Shown: positions 1 through 8,255, counted from the stretch's first letter. The stretch: 64,000 nt of DNA from UBA6952 sp045562575 (GCA_045562575.1 JBJKVQ010000040.1:1-64000), one strand, 5' to 3'. Notes: a model not told the origin generated them from the letters alone. Translations and numbers: made by a program.

Positions 1-2
1 CT

Positions 3-350
3 AGAGAAAAAAATCCTGATGGAACACCAAGACTTGGACCAGATGATCCTGTTTATTTGAAAGAATTCCCTGTAGGGAGTTGTGTAATCGAAATAAGTAT
101 CCCCGCAGATGAAGATAGTGGTACTGCTAAATTTGTTGCTCAGAGAGCTCTACAAGGTGCTGCTTTTCACCACATTGGTCCATGGTCTCCTAATGTGCAT
201 AAGGTAATCGATCAAGCTACTGAATATGGTATACAGCAGATAGGAGCAATCCCTGAACCCGGACTTGATATCAACTATGTCGCGTGGTTTCATCCTAAAA
301 CCTGTATTGGGACACTTGTAGAAGTATGGAATCGTGCTGAACCTCATTGA
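3..350 (+). CDS. VOC/glyoxalase-fold protein, C-terminal part (cut by window edge)
   Basis: The frame is open through the left edge, so this is the C-terminal 115 or so residues of a longer protein; the TTG at 57 lies inside the domain and is unlikely to be its start. The visible part resembles a vicinal-oxygen-chelate half domain of the methylmalonyl-CoA epimerase/glyoxalase type: FHHIGPWSPN gives the first strand with a metal-type His, and WFHPKTCIGTLVEVW matches the family's closing strand with the terminal metal-binding Glu. The substrate cannot be told from this fragment. It ends 15 bases before the CapA-like gene, whose ribosome-binding site lies in the gap, so the two are probably co-transcribed. 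Confidence 0.6.
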   Translation, partial: REKNPDGTPRLGPDDPVYLKEFPVGSCVIEISIPADEDSGTAKFVAQRALQGAAFHHIGPWSPNVHKVIDQATEYGIQQIGAIPEPGLDINYVAWFHPKTCIGTLVEVWNRAEPH

Positions 351-365
351 TTAAAGGAGATATCG

Positions 366-1499
366 ATGTCAAAAAAGTCTGATTCAACTCTACGTATAGT
401 TATGGTAGGAGATGTAATAATTACTGAGGCTATTGACCCACAAATAGCTTTTGGGAACACACTACCTATTCTACAAAATGGTGATATTACTTTGGCAAAT
501 GTAGAAGGAGTAATATGTGATGAATCAGTATCTACACTACCAGGTAAAACAGAATCAGGAAGTGGGGGACATGTACGAATGCCGTCTGGTCCAATCGAAA
601 GTATATTGCAATTAGCAAATGTAGATGCTGTATCTACTGCTAATAATCATACTATGGATTTTGGAGAAGAAGGTTTGATTCAAACTCTCAATGCATTAGA
701 TAAAGCAAAAATACCTCATGCTGGTTCCGGTATGAATATCGAAGAAGCCCATAAACCTGTTTTTCTTGACTCCAAAGGTAAAAGAATCGGATTTTTATCC
801 TACACATCCTGTTACGTTCCTTTGACTTTTCCTGCTGGAGAAAATAAACCTGGATGTGCTGTAGTAAATGCACAAACTGCATACGAAGCTTCATATAATG
901 CTCCATATCAACCAGGTTCAATTCCAAGAATAATTAGTTGGGCTAATCCTGATCATCTAGAAGTGATGAAAGAAGATGTACGTAAGGCAAAAACTAATGC
1001 AGACATAGTAATTATCAGTTGGCATTGGGGGCAAACTGCAAGAGGTAATGCTCGATCCTTAGGAGTACCAGTAGAAATTGCACCATGTTATGTTACGGAG
1101 TATCAAGAAGAAATGGCACATACTGCAATAGATGCAGGTGCAGATATTATTATGGGTCATCATCCTCATGAACCTCAAGGAATAGAAATTTATAAAGGTA
1201 AACCAATTTTCTATAGTTTGGGTAATTTTTCATTCGGAGGAACTGCAATCCGATCAATTGAAAGAGATTCTTGTATTGCTCAGGTAGATATAGATAGTTT
1301 AGGTAGAAAAAGAGTTTCAATACTTCCTATTCGGATAAGTAATGAAAATATTCCTAATGTACTAACTCCTAGACAAGGTAAAAGCTTAATTGAATATTAC
1401 GGAATACTTTCTAGAAAATATCAAACTTCGTTTAAGACAGTAGGAAAAGAAGTTGTTGCAAAAAAACTTAATGCTAAAATTGAAGCACCAATCTACTAA
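366..1499 (+). CDS. CapA-family metallophosphatase-like protein
   Basis: A 377-residue protein of the CapA/PGA_cap family (poly-gamma-glutamate capsule synthesis domain, related to calcineurin-like phosphoesterases). Visible motifs in order are GDVI near residue 15, NVEG near 45, NNHTMDFG near 95, SWHWGQ near 220 and GHHPHEPQGIEIYKGKP with the following YSLGNF near 260-285. No signal peptide is present, so it is probably cytoplasmic, unlike the membrane-anchored capsule CapA. AAAGGAGA just upstream supports the ATG. A second, longer paralogue lies at 42389-43780. Many CapA-like genes outside capsule loci have no known substrate; none is assigned here. Confidence 0.8.
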   Translation: MSKKSDSTLRIVMVGDVIITEAIDPQIAFGNTLPILQNGDITLANVEGVICDESVSTLPGKTESGSGGHVRMPSGPIESILQLANVDAVSTANNHTMDFGEEGLIQTLNALDKAKIPHAGSGMNIEEAHKPVFLDSKGKRIGFLSYTSCYVPLTFPAGENKPGCAVVNAQTAYEASYNAPYQPGSIPRIISWANPDHLEVMKEDVRKAKTNADIVIISWHWGQTARGNARSLGVPVEIAPCYVTEYQEEMAHTAIDAGADIIMGHHPHEPQGIEIYKGKPIFYSLGNFSFGGTAIRSIERDSCIAQVDIDSLGRKRVSILPIRISNENIPNVLTPRQGKSLIEYYGILSRKYQTSFKTVGKEVVAKKLNAKIEAPIY

Positions 1500-1754
1500 A
1501 ATAAGGATATAATATGATTGATGTGTTGCCTACAATAGCAAAAAGTGTAGTGTTGGAATATATTTATCTTGGACTCCGGAGAGGTTTAATTTAAAACAAC
1601 CATGGATGTAATTATGTCAATGATGAGTCCAGTCACTAGGTTCAGAGATCAATGTAATGAATATAAAAGTGGATGAATGTGTTTGGGTAGATAGAATCAG
1701 ATACCCATTAACAGATAACCAAAATTTACATTAAACAAATATTGAGGAGATATT
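1500..1754. other. Gene-poor gap with a possible decayed coding remnant
   Basis: These 255 bases lie between the CapA-like and DinB genes. A 26-codon ATG frame (1514-1594) and a following open stretch up to about 1672 look like short coding leftovers, but neither has a recognisable motif or convincing ribosome-binding site. GAGGAGAT at the right end is the ribosome-binding site of the DinB gene. No convincing hairpin or promoter was seen. Confidence 0.3.
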
Positions 1755-2165
1755 ATGAGTAAAGTTAATGATTATTTAAACCAGATGGCAGAATCTAGAG
1801 CAAAAGTTATAACCAAATTACAAAACGTTCCTGACGAAGCTATGACATTGCCGATACCAAATAGAGATAATATGTATGTGCGCTCTATCTTCTATAGATT
1901 AGTGGCCCATGAAATAGAACATACTATACACTTAGCCAAAACTGTAAGATCCCTTGGAGTACATTTAAGTGAAGCTGAGCAAATTCTTGAAGAGTTAGCT
2001 GAAAGTCGTGGCAAATTAATTGGAATACTATCTACATTAACTGATGAAGAACTCGATACAAAACCATCAGCAGAAGATTGGTCGCCTAGAGAAGTTGTTG
2101 ACCATATACTTGAAGTAGAAGAAGTGAGTTATTCTGATCAAATAATCAGCGCTTTGGAAAAGTAA
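1755..2165 (+). CDS. DinB-like helical-bundle protein
   Basis: A 136-residue all-helical protein. The N-terminal half has the histidine-rich helix HEIEHTIHLAK (about residues 55-65) and the C-terminal half has WSPREVVDHILEVEE (about 112-126), the helix that carries a metal ligand in DinB/YfiT four-helix bundles. DinB-superfamily proteins include metal-dependent thiol S-transferases and many uncharacterised members, so only the fold is called. GGAGAT 6 bases upstream of the ATG is a good ribosome-binding site. Its stop codon directly abuts the end of the convergent prfB gene. Confidence 0.6.
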   Translation: MSKVNDYLNQMAESRAKVITKLQNVPDEAMTLPIPNRDNMYVRSIFYRLVAHEIEHTIHLAKTVRSLGVHLSEAEQILEELAESRGKLIGILSTLTDEELDTKPSAEDWSPREVVDHILEVEEVSYSDQIISALEK

Positions 2166-3270
2166 TCAAAACGTATCATTAGAGACTTGATTTAACAAAT
2201 ATGATTGTAAAAATTCATTAATATTTCCATCTAATACTGAATTAGTATCGGTATCTTCATGACCTGTCCTGTGATCTTTTACCATTTTATATGGATGTAA
2301 AACATAACTTCTAATTTGATTTCCCCATTCAGCAGATATATGTTCACCCTTTAATTCAGAATGCTCTTTTTCTAACTCTTTCATCCTTATATCCAATAAT
2401 CGTGCTTTCAATATTTGCATTGCAAGCTCTTTATTTTGTAGTTGTGATCTTTCATTTTGACAAACTACTACCACTCCAGTGGGTAGATGAGTTATACGTA
2501 TTGCTGTAGAATTTTTCTGAACATTTTGTCCCCCATGCCCACCAGCCCGAAAAACATCAATCCGCAAATCATCATTCTCTATTGTTACATCAACACTTTT
2601 TTCTGTGTCAGGCAAAACTTCGACTAATGCAAACGATGTATGTCTTGATTTTGAAGCATCAAAAGGAGATATTCTAACTAATCTATGAACACCTTTTTCT
2701 GATTTTAAATTTCCATAAGACCATCGTCCCTTTATAGAAATAAGTACACTCTTTATACCTGCTTCGTCACCTTCTGACAATTCTATAATCTCTGAAGAAT
2801 AATTTTTCTTTTCTGCCCATCGTAAATACATTCTGAGCAACATCTGTGACCAATCTTGAGACTCAGTTCCTCCAGCTCCAGCATGTATGGCAAGTATAGA
2901 GTTGGAATCATCGTACTCTCCAGAAAAAAGTAAATCGAATTCTATGGATGTGAGTTCAGCCTCTACCCTTATGATTTCTTGGAGTAATTGTTCTTCAACT
3001 TGTGTATCATCCTCATCTATAATTGAAGTTAATTCTACCAATTCAGTAATATCTGATTCTAGTGATCGACACTTTTGTACAAAATTTGATAAATCTGCTA
3101 AACGTTGCATTATTTCTTTGGCCAAAGAAGAATTACCCCAAAAATCTCCCGCTAACGTTTTCTGTTGTAAATCCTGAATCTCTACTTCTGTTTTAGGTAA
3201 GTCAAAGACGCACCATTATATCTGAAAATTTACTTTCTAAATCAACAGACCTGTTATTTAATTCTTCCAT
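2166..3270 (-). CDS. prfB: Peptide chain release factor 2, expressed by programmed +1 frameshift
   Basis: RF2 releases nascent chains at UGA and UAA. The gene is in two frames: an ATG at 3270 (preceded by AAGGAAG) opens 22 codons ending CTT, followed by an in-frame TGA (3204-3202); the CTTTGAC slip site shifts reading by +1 to GAC and continues for 345 codons, giving about 367 residues, the normal RF2 length. The main part carries the SPF stop-recognition tripeptide in VRISPFDAS and the catalytic GGQ in RAGGHGGQNVQKNS. The upstream stimulatory Shine-Dalgarno-like element is weak (GGTG) compared with AGGGGG in E. coli. Annotation that ignores the shift would start the protein about 48 residues late, at the internal TTG at 3125. 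Confidence 0.95.
3201..3207 (-). promoter_or_regulatory. prfB autoregulatory +1 frameshift site
   Basis: The minus strand reads CTT TGA C, the canonical RF2 slip site. When RF2 is scarce, termination at this UGA is slow and the peptidyl-tRNA on CUU re-pairs on UUU, moving reading to GAC and making more RF2. Both flanking frames encode the expected RF2 N-terminus, which confirms use of the shift. Confidence 0.93.
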
Positions 3271-3368
3271 GGTAAGTACTTCCTTATTTTTAATACCAAT
3301 ATAAATTATGCAATATATTAAATATATTAACAACAAAGTAGGCAAGCAAAATAAATGCATCTATTTAC

Positions 3369-3397
3369 TTGCTTTAGAAAAACATTTCTATTATATT
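3369..3397 (+). promoter_or_regulatory. Possible promoter for the ComDE-like genes
   Basis: TTGCTT (3369-3374) and TATATT (3392-3397) are separated by 17 bases, placing transcription start near 3404, about 33 bases before the chosen ATG at 3437. The match is moderate and the surrounding DNA is very AT-rich, so chance similarity is possible. Confidence 0.35.
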
Positions 3398-3436
3398 GTG
3401 AGCACTGTAGAAATTTTACAAAAAGGGGAGGTTCTG

Positions 3437-3991
3437 ATGACTGAACAACAGGCTATGTTAAGCCCTCTAACAATCTTAGATAAAATTAAAGAAAATAATG
3501 TAACTCATGTGATTTATCTACCTGACAGTGAGACTAATCATCTATTCATTGCCATGGAAGAAGATCCAAAAATTCAAGTTATCACTGTTGGAAGAGAAGC
3601 TGAAACTATGGCAATAGCAGCAGGGGTAATTGTTGGTGGCAAAATACCAGTTTGCTTAGTACAAAATACTGGAATGATGGAATCTGGAGATTCTATTAGG
3701 GGACTTGGGTTAGATTGTAACCTACCAATAGTAATGATCATTGGTTATCGTGGGTGGACTAGATGGGGCATAACTCCTGACTCAGCTGCACGATTAACTG
3801 AACCAACTCTTAATGCTTGGGGAATACAATATTATCTCGTTGAACACGATGGAGACGCTGATCGAATCACTCTTGCATTTCAAACTGCTGCAGCAACCCA
3901 AAAACCTGTAGCTGTTCTTGTAGGAGATGAATATCATGGATTTAATAGAATGAATTTGGATGAAGAAAGAAAAATAATCAAAGAAGGATAA
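3437..3991 (+). CDS. ComD-like TPP-enzyme alpha subunit (N-terminal PYR domain)
   Basis: A 184-residue stand-alone pyrimidine-binding domain like the alpha subunit of sulfopyruvate decarboxylase (ComD) or the N-terminal half of phosphonopyruvate decarboxylase. Residues 52-62 (GREAETMAIAA) include the conserved Glu that activates the thiamine aminopyrimidine, and QNTGMMESGDSIRGL (about 79-93) is typical of this family. The ATG at 3437 follows GGGGAGG at good spacing; an upstream in-frame extension from 3308 encodes AT-rich, non-conserved sequence and is rejected. The beta-type partners follow at 4044 and 4647. The 2-oxoacid substrate (sulfopyruvate, phosphonopyruvate or other) cannot be fixed from sequence. 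Confidence 0.8.
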   Translation: MTEQQAMLSPLTILDKIKENNVTHVIYLPDSETNHLFIAMEEDPKIQVITVGREAETMAIAAGVIVGGKIPVCLVQNTGMMESGDSIRGLGLDCNLPIVMIIGYRGWTRWGITPDSAARLTEPTLNAWGIQYYLVEHDGDADRITLAFQTAAATQKPVAVLVGDEYHGFNRMNLDEERKIIKEG

Positions 3992-4043
3992 TTTATTCTT
4001 TCATCAGACAAATGTTTATAAAATATTAGTATCGAGGTCAACT

Positions 4044-4631
4044 ATGATAAATAACGATGATTTAATGGCAGAAATAAAAAAATTTAGAGGTAAAGCAATT
4101 GCGATTCCTACAATGACTGGATCCCGTGGTTGGCTAGATTCTAGTGACAAACCATCTAGAGACGTAAGTGTTGGTGGAGCAATGGGTAAAGCATCAAACT
4201 TTGCAATGGGATTAGCATTAGCACAACCTGACACAAAGGTAGTCTGTTTCGATGGTGACGGTAGTCTTAATATGAATCTTGGTACAATGATGACTATCGC
4301 TGGAGCAAAACCTAAAAATCTGATTCATTTTGTACTTAATAATGGATACTTTTCAGTAACTGGAGGCCAACCAATTGCTGCAGCTGATGATGCTAATTTT
4401 TCACAAATGGCTGCTGGAGCTGGGTATGCTGCTTCATACGAATTTGATAATATTGAGGATTTTGCTGGAAAAGTAGAAGAAATTTTTACTGCTGAAGGTC
4501 CGATTTTTGTTCATATACACTCTGTCCCTGAAATACAAAATGAGCCTATTGGAAGAAGAACTAGAGACCCTAGAAATCGTTCAACCAATGAAGCGATAAA
4601 AGATCTTCGAGAAGAACTCGGCACACTTTAA
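4044..4631 (+). CDS. ComE-like TPP-enzyme beta subunit 1 (C-terminal PP domain)
   Basis: A 195-residue stand-alone pyrophosphate-binding domain. The TPP/Mg2+ motif begins at GDGSLNMN (residues 71-78) and closes about 25 residues later with LNNGYFS (98-104), the standard GDG-x(25-30)-NN spacing. It should pair with the alpha subunit just upstream to build the active site at the domain interface. It has a longer C-terminus than the next gene, with a basic RRTRDPRNR stretch. A 52-base gap separates it from the alpha gene. It is clearly paralogous to the following gene (shared FDNIEDF and GPIFV segments). Confidence 0.82.
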   Translation: MINNDDLMAEIKKFRGKAIAIPTMTGSRGWLDSSDKPSRDVSVGGAMGKASNFAMGLALAQPDTKVVCFDGDGSLNMNLGTMMTIAGAKPKNLIHFVLNNGYFSVTGGQPIAAADDANFSQMAAGAGYAASYEFDNIEDFAGKVEEIFTAEGPIFVHIHSVPEIQNEPIGRRTRDPRNRSTNEAIKDLREELGTL

Positions 4632-4646
4632 TTCTAGATATAACGT

Positions 4647-5213
4647 ATGTTGCTTGAAAATTGTCTTACTGAACTTGGAAAATACCGCAAGAACGAAGTT
4701 GTCGTTGCTTGTGAGTCAAGTAGCCATGTATGGAATTCTGTAAGCAATAACCGTAATCTGGATATATATTTCGAAGATTGCATGGGTAAAGGTTCATCTC
4801 TAGGACTAGGTATTGCATTAGCTAAACCAACAAGTAAAGTCATTGTTTTAGATGGCGATGGTAGTTTATTGATGAATTTAGGATCCTTAGCCACAGTTAG
4901 TGAAGTTCAGCCTGAGAATTTTATTCATTTTGTTGTACAAAACGGTTCATACGCAGGATCAGGCAATCAACCTATACCTTCAAGTAGTCAACTTTCTTTT
5001 TCGAAAATGGCTGATGCTGTTGGGTACGTAAAAACTTTTGAATTTGACAATATTGAAGACTTTACTCTGGATATTGAAACGATATTAAACACTCCAGGAC
5101 CAATATTTGTGACTTTAAAAGTAGCAATTGATCCTAATTATATTGCTCCCACAACAAAGCACGAGTTAAAAGACAGTATTAAACTAGTTAAATTAAATCT
5201 AACAGATTCTTAA
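4647..5213 (+). CDS. ComE-like TPP-enzyme beta subunit 2 (paralogue)
   Basis: A 188-residue second pyrophosphate-binding domain, 15 bases after the first. It retains LDGDGSLLMN (residues 68-77) but ends the cofactor motif VVQNGSY rather than LNNGYFS, and the region after it (AGSGNQPIPSSSQ) differs from paralogue 1, suggesting a changed substrate pocket. FEFDNIEDF is shared with the upstream copy, consistent with tandem duplication. No strong ribosome-binding site is visible before the ATG, so it may rely on translational coupling. Its stop overlaps the stop of the convergent jag gene through a shared TTAA. Confidence 0.78.
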   Translation: MLLENCLTELGKYRKNEVVVACESSSHVWNSVSNNRNLDIYFEDCMGKGSSLGLGIALAKPTSKVIVLDGDGSLLMNLGSLATVSEVQPENFIHFVVQNGSYAGSGNQPIPSSSQLSFSKMADAVGYVKTFEFDNIEDFTLDIETILNTPGPIFVTLKVAIDPNYIAPTTKHELKDSIKLVKLNLTDS

Positions 5214-5851
5214 GATTTATTTAGTGTCACAACTACTTTACGATTATATCCGGAACCAAAACTTTCTGTTTTAACACCTGGGTGATCTGCAAGAGCGGTA
5301 TGAATAACTCTTCGTTCCGAAGCTGTCATTGGCTCTAAAGTTATTGATCGTTTATTATTCATTACTCTATCAGCAACTTTAGCAGCTAGGGTATTTAATG
5401 ATTGCGATCTTCTTTCCTTATATTGTTCAATATCTAATGTAACGAATGAATCGACACTATTAGATCTTAATATTCTATTTAATATAAACTGAAGTGCGCT
5501 AAGGTTTTCACCTTTTTTCCCAATAAGTAAACCTGCATCTTCGCCCTGTATATCAATAACTGGTCCTTTATTTTTACTATTATTAACAGTTCTAATCGTT
5601 GCCAAAGCATCAACATCTAAGAAAGATAATATTTCATTTAAATATGTTATAGCGGTACCAGAAGTTGCAGATGCATCTCCTAATCTAGTGACCTTCACAG
5701 TAGCTTCAGTAGCACCAATACCAAAAAGACCTGATTTACCTTCTGATATTATATCTATCGATACTTCATCTCTGCTTGCGTCGAGCTCTATTAGAGCTAT
5801 TTCTATTGCGTCTTCTACCGTCTTGCCGCTTATTTTTATATTGTCTCTCAT
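5210..5851 (-). CDS. jag: Jag/KhpB-like RNA-binding protein (Jag-N, KH, R3H)
   Basis: A 213-residue protein with a Jag-N domain (residues 1-52, ending SGLFGIG), a KH domain (about 80-140, with LLIGKKGENLSALQ as its GxxG loop) and an R3H domain (about 150-213, with ASERRVIHTALADHPGVKTES as the ERR..H signature). The family (SpoIIIJ-associated Jag, KhpB) binds RNA and is almost always next to yidC. The start at 5851 is set by GAGGAGGA five bases upstream and by the complete Jag-N domain; it lies inside the 3' end of yidC, giving an 86-base overlap in another frame, so the two are translationally linked. Confidence 0.92.
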   Translation of the reverse strand: MRDNIKISGKTVEDAIEIALIELDASRDEVSIDIISEGKSGLFGIGATEATVKVTRLGDASATSGTAITYLNEILSFLDVDALATIRTVNNSKNKGPVIDIQGEDAGLLIGKKGENLSALQFILNRILRSNSVDSFVTLDIEQYKERRSQSLNTLAAKVADRVMNNKRSITLEPMTASERRVIHTALADHPGVKTESFGSGYNRKVVVTLNKS

Positions 5852-6644
5852 CTAAATCCTCCTCTTCTGAAGAAATATCTTCTTCATTTATTTTTGATGG
5901 TTTTACTGGTGCAGTATTATTGGAATCTGCACTTGGTATTAACCCCCCCCAACCAGCTACTGTATATTGAATTGCTATACCTACTAAATTACTTGTCATC
6001 CAATACATAGATAAACCAGAAGGAAATTGCAAACATAAAAATCCAAACATAAATGGCATCATCCACAACATCATTTTTTGTGTTTGTTGCTGTCTTGGAT
6101 CTGTAGATTCCATAGTAGACATTTTTTGCAAAACCCACATTGATCCCCCTACTAGTAGTGCAAATAACGCTACAGGTTGTGCCAAATCTAATCCTAAAAA
6201 TGTACTATTCAATGGAACTGCAGTATCTAAAAATTCTAATGAATCATACATATGCGAAGTTAAACTTGCAAAATTTTCTGGGAAAGTCGGGATAAGTGCA
6301 TATATACACCAATACAAACTTATCCATATAGGCATTTGAATTACCAATGGCCCCAAACAACCTAATGGACTAATTCCTTCCTCTTTATAGATTCGCATAG
6401 TTTCTTGACCTCTTTTCTGCGAATCATTAGCATATTTCTTTTGAATTGCCTGCAATCTAGGCCCAAGTACCGCAAGTTTTTTTGTAGATCGTATTTGTTT
6501 AAGTCTTAAAGGTAACATTATTAGATTTACTATTAATGTAAATACAATAATTGTTAGGCCAAAACTATTACCTAAAAATGTATATAATATTATTAAGCTA
6601 TTTAGCATTGGATCAAATATTAATGAATTCCATAAATCTCCCAT
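5766..6644 (-). CDS. yidC: YidC/Oxa1 membrane protein insertase
   Basis: A 292-residue short-form YidC (no large periplasmic domain, as in Gram-positive SpoIIIJ and Chloroflexi) that inserts and folds membrane proteins. Transmembrane segments lie near residues 13-50, 90-120, 150-175 and 190-235. The conserved arginine of the hydrophilic groove is in LPLRLKQI (about 46-53). The tail is an acidic patch (EEDISSEEEDLDE) followed by a strongly basic end (RRRNRNSSNRARRKQR), typical of ribosome-binding YidC tails; this tail is encoded inside the overlap with jag. A run of eight G on the coding strand (5943-5950) precedes the tail. Confidence 0.95.
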   Translation of the reverse strand: MGDLWNSLIFDPMLNSLIILYTFLGNSFGLTIIVFTLIVNLIMLPLRLKQIRSTKKLAVLGPRLQAIQKKYANDSQKRGQETMRIYKEEGISPLGCLGPLVIQMPIWISLYWCIYALIPTFPENFASLTSHMYDSLEFLDTAVPLNSTFLGLDLAQPVALFALLVGGSMWVLQKMSTMESTDPRQQQTQKMMLWMMPFMFGFLCLQFPSGLSMYWMTSNLVGIAIQYTVAGWGGLIPSADSNNTAPVKPSKINEEDISSEEEDLDERQYKNKRQDGRRRNRNSSNRARRKQR

Positions 6645-6651
6645 AATACCT

Positions 6652-7992
6652 CTATTTCTCAGTTACTGATAAACAGCCTATTGTATCTTTCTGTAAATCT
6701 TTTTTACATAAGAATTTTTTTTCACTCGAGTGAAAATACATGGTTCTGTCTATTACCAATGGTTCCGAAGGGATACCTTCCCATGCTTCATCAGAGCCAT
6801 GTTTAACAGGAGAAAGCTCCACAGTATTACCAGATTGGAAAGAACTTAAAGAAATTTCCCATATATTACCTGAAATGGAATCAACAATTATCATTGTGTC
6901 GTCCATTAATACCGGAGAACTTGTGATTAAAATATCTTCGCCAGCTTTCTGACCTCTATTTTTCAATTGAACTGATGTCATATTTTTCTTCCGTCCAGAA
7001 GTATCTATTTCAAATTGATACAATCTACCATTTGTAGTAACAGTATATATCTTACTATCACTAATCAATGAACCTGCCCAAAACCTTCCACTAGCTTTAT
7101 TACTATCGTCAAATAACGTAGTAATAATTGATCCATCTTTTTTATTAATCACATAAATATTTCTATCAAGAGAAGTAACTATAAACATTCCAGATTGTAC
7201 AGATGGTTTAGAAATTAAAGCGGATTTACTTTCTGTCTGAAAAAAATTGGCATTGGGTATTTTAGTACTCCCATCATAAACATCTAATGCATATACCGAG
7301 CCATCTAATGAAGATAAATACACCTTACCAGAATCAACTAGAGGTGAATCATAGATTGAACCTAATACTGACTCAGGTTGGCATATTCCAGTCGTAACTT
7401 CTCCGTTATAACACCACTTTATATTTCCAGTATCAGTATTTATTGCAAGAATAAAACCTTTTGATGTCCCCATCAAAGCTAATCCATCATGGACAGTAAT
7501 ATTGCCAATCAAAGTATCAGGCTGGTGTCTAGTTCCAAAACTTAAAAAACTAAAAAATCCACCACCAGAATTATCTTTAGATAATGGATCTATAAAATTA
7601 CACCACTTCAAGCTTAAATCAGGATAGCTCAGTCCTACTACTAGGCCGGTATAATACCCAACAACTAATGTACTATTATTAACACTATATGCAGGTGTGC
7701 TATAAATAGCATTTCCTGCCATATCTAAATAGTCAGAATTGCAATTCTGATGACTATCCTCAGGTGAAAATTTTGCAGCAGGTCTTTGATTTTCAGATTC
7801 CCCACTAACTGGAAGTAAATTAGTATCAACAACAAAAACCATACCTTTTTCGGACATACTTATGATTGAGTCTTCTACTAAGATTGGGCTTGCCCAGCCA
7901 TAATCTGCAGAGAATCTATCACTATCACAACCTGATAATACCACTAGTGAAATTATCATCAAATAGGTTAGTATTTGTTTCTTTTTGAGCAT
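6652..7992 (-). CDS. PQQ-type beta-propeller lipoprotein inside the yidC cluster
   Basis: About 446 residues if started at the ATG at 7992, which gives a clean lipoprotein signal (MLKKKQ, hydrophobic stretch, LSGC with Cys22). The rest consists of repeated strand-loop units such as VYLSSLDGSVYALDVYDGS and IYTVTTNGRLYQFEID, the pattern of PQQ-binding-like/BamB-like propellers. An upstream in-frame ATG at 8037, overlapping yidD, would add 15 residues and has AAAGGA close by; the lipobox position favours 7992. It sits between yidD and yidC, where no extra gene is standard, so a role beside membrane protein insertion or surface assembly is possible. That role is inference only. Confidence 0.75.
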   Translation of the reverse strand: MLKKKQILTYLMIISLVVLSGCDSDRFSADYGWASPILVEDSIISMSEKGMVFVVDTNLLPVSGESENQRPAAKFSPEDSHQNCNSDYLDMAGNAIYSTPAYSVNNSTLVVGYYTGLVVGLSYPDLSLKWCNFIDPLSKDNSGGGFFSFLSFGTRHQPDTLIGNITVHDGLALMGTSKGFILAINTDTGNIKWCYNGEVTTGICQPESVLGSIYDSPLVDSGKVYLSSLDGSVYALDVYDGSTKIPNANFFQTESKSALISKPSVQSGMFIVTSLDRNIYVINKKDGSIITTLFDDSNKASGRFWAGSLISDSKIYTVTTNGRLYQFEIDTSGRKKNMTSVQLKNRGQKAGEDILITSSPVLMDDTMIIVDSISGNIWEISLSSFQSGNTVELSPVKHGSDEAWEGIPSEPLVIDRTMYFHSSEKKFLCKKDLQKDTIGCLSVTEK

Positions 7993-8017
7993 AGTTGAGA
8001 GGTTTAAATTAATTGTG

Positions 8018-8230
8018 TTACTTCGGAATTGGGTCATATCCTTTTCCGCCTAATGGGTTACATCTTAGTAGTCTTTTCACTGTCAATAAAATACCTTTAA
8101 ATGCACCAAATTTTTTTATAGCTTCAATAGAATATTCAGAACATGTTGGTTCATATCTGCACACTGAAGGTAAATATGGCGATATTCCGTTTTGATATAC
8201 CCTAATTATTTTTATTACTAATGATGCCAA
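8018..8230 (-). CDS. yidD: Membrane protein insertion efficiency factor YidD
   Basis: A 70-residue protein with the full family signature: CRYEPTCSEYSIEAI (residues 24-38), KRLLRCNPLGGKGYDPIP at the end, and an amphipathic N-terminus. YidD is a membrane-associated helper of YidC-dependent insertion. It starts with TTG at 8230, 25 bases after rnpA, in the canonical rpmH-rnpA-yidD-yidC order. Length is normal for the family. Confidence 0.93.
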   Translation of the reverse strand: MASLVIKIIRVYQNGISPYLPSVCRYEPTCSEYSIEAIKKFGAFKGILLTVKRLLRCNPLGGKGYDPIPK

Positions 8231-8255
8231 TTTATTTCACTTATCATTTATAGGT

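Noticed and set aside
1514..1594. 26-codon frame after the CapA-like gene
   Set aside because: Too short, no good ribosome-binding site and no recognisable motif; kept only as part of the gap description.
3308..3436. N-terminal extension of the ComD-like protein
   Set aside because: AT-rich, Tyr/Lys/Asn-rich and outside the family's usual domain; a good ribosome-binding site precedes the ATG at 3437.
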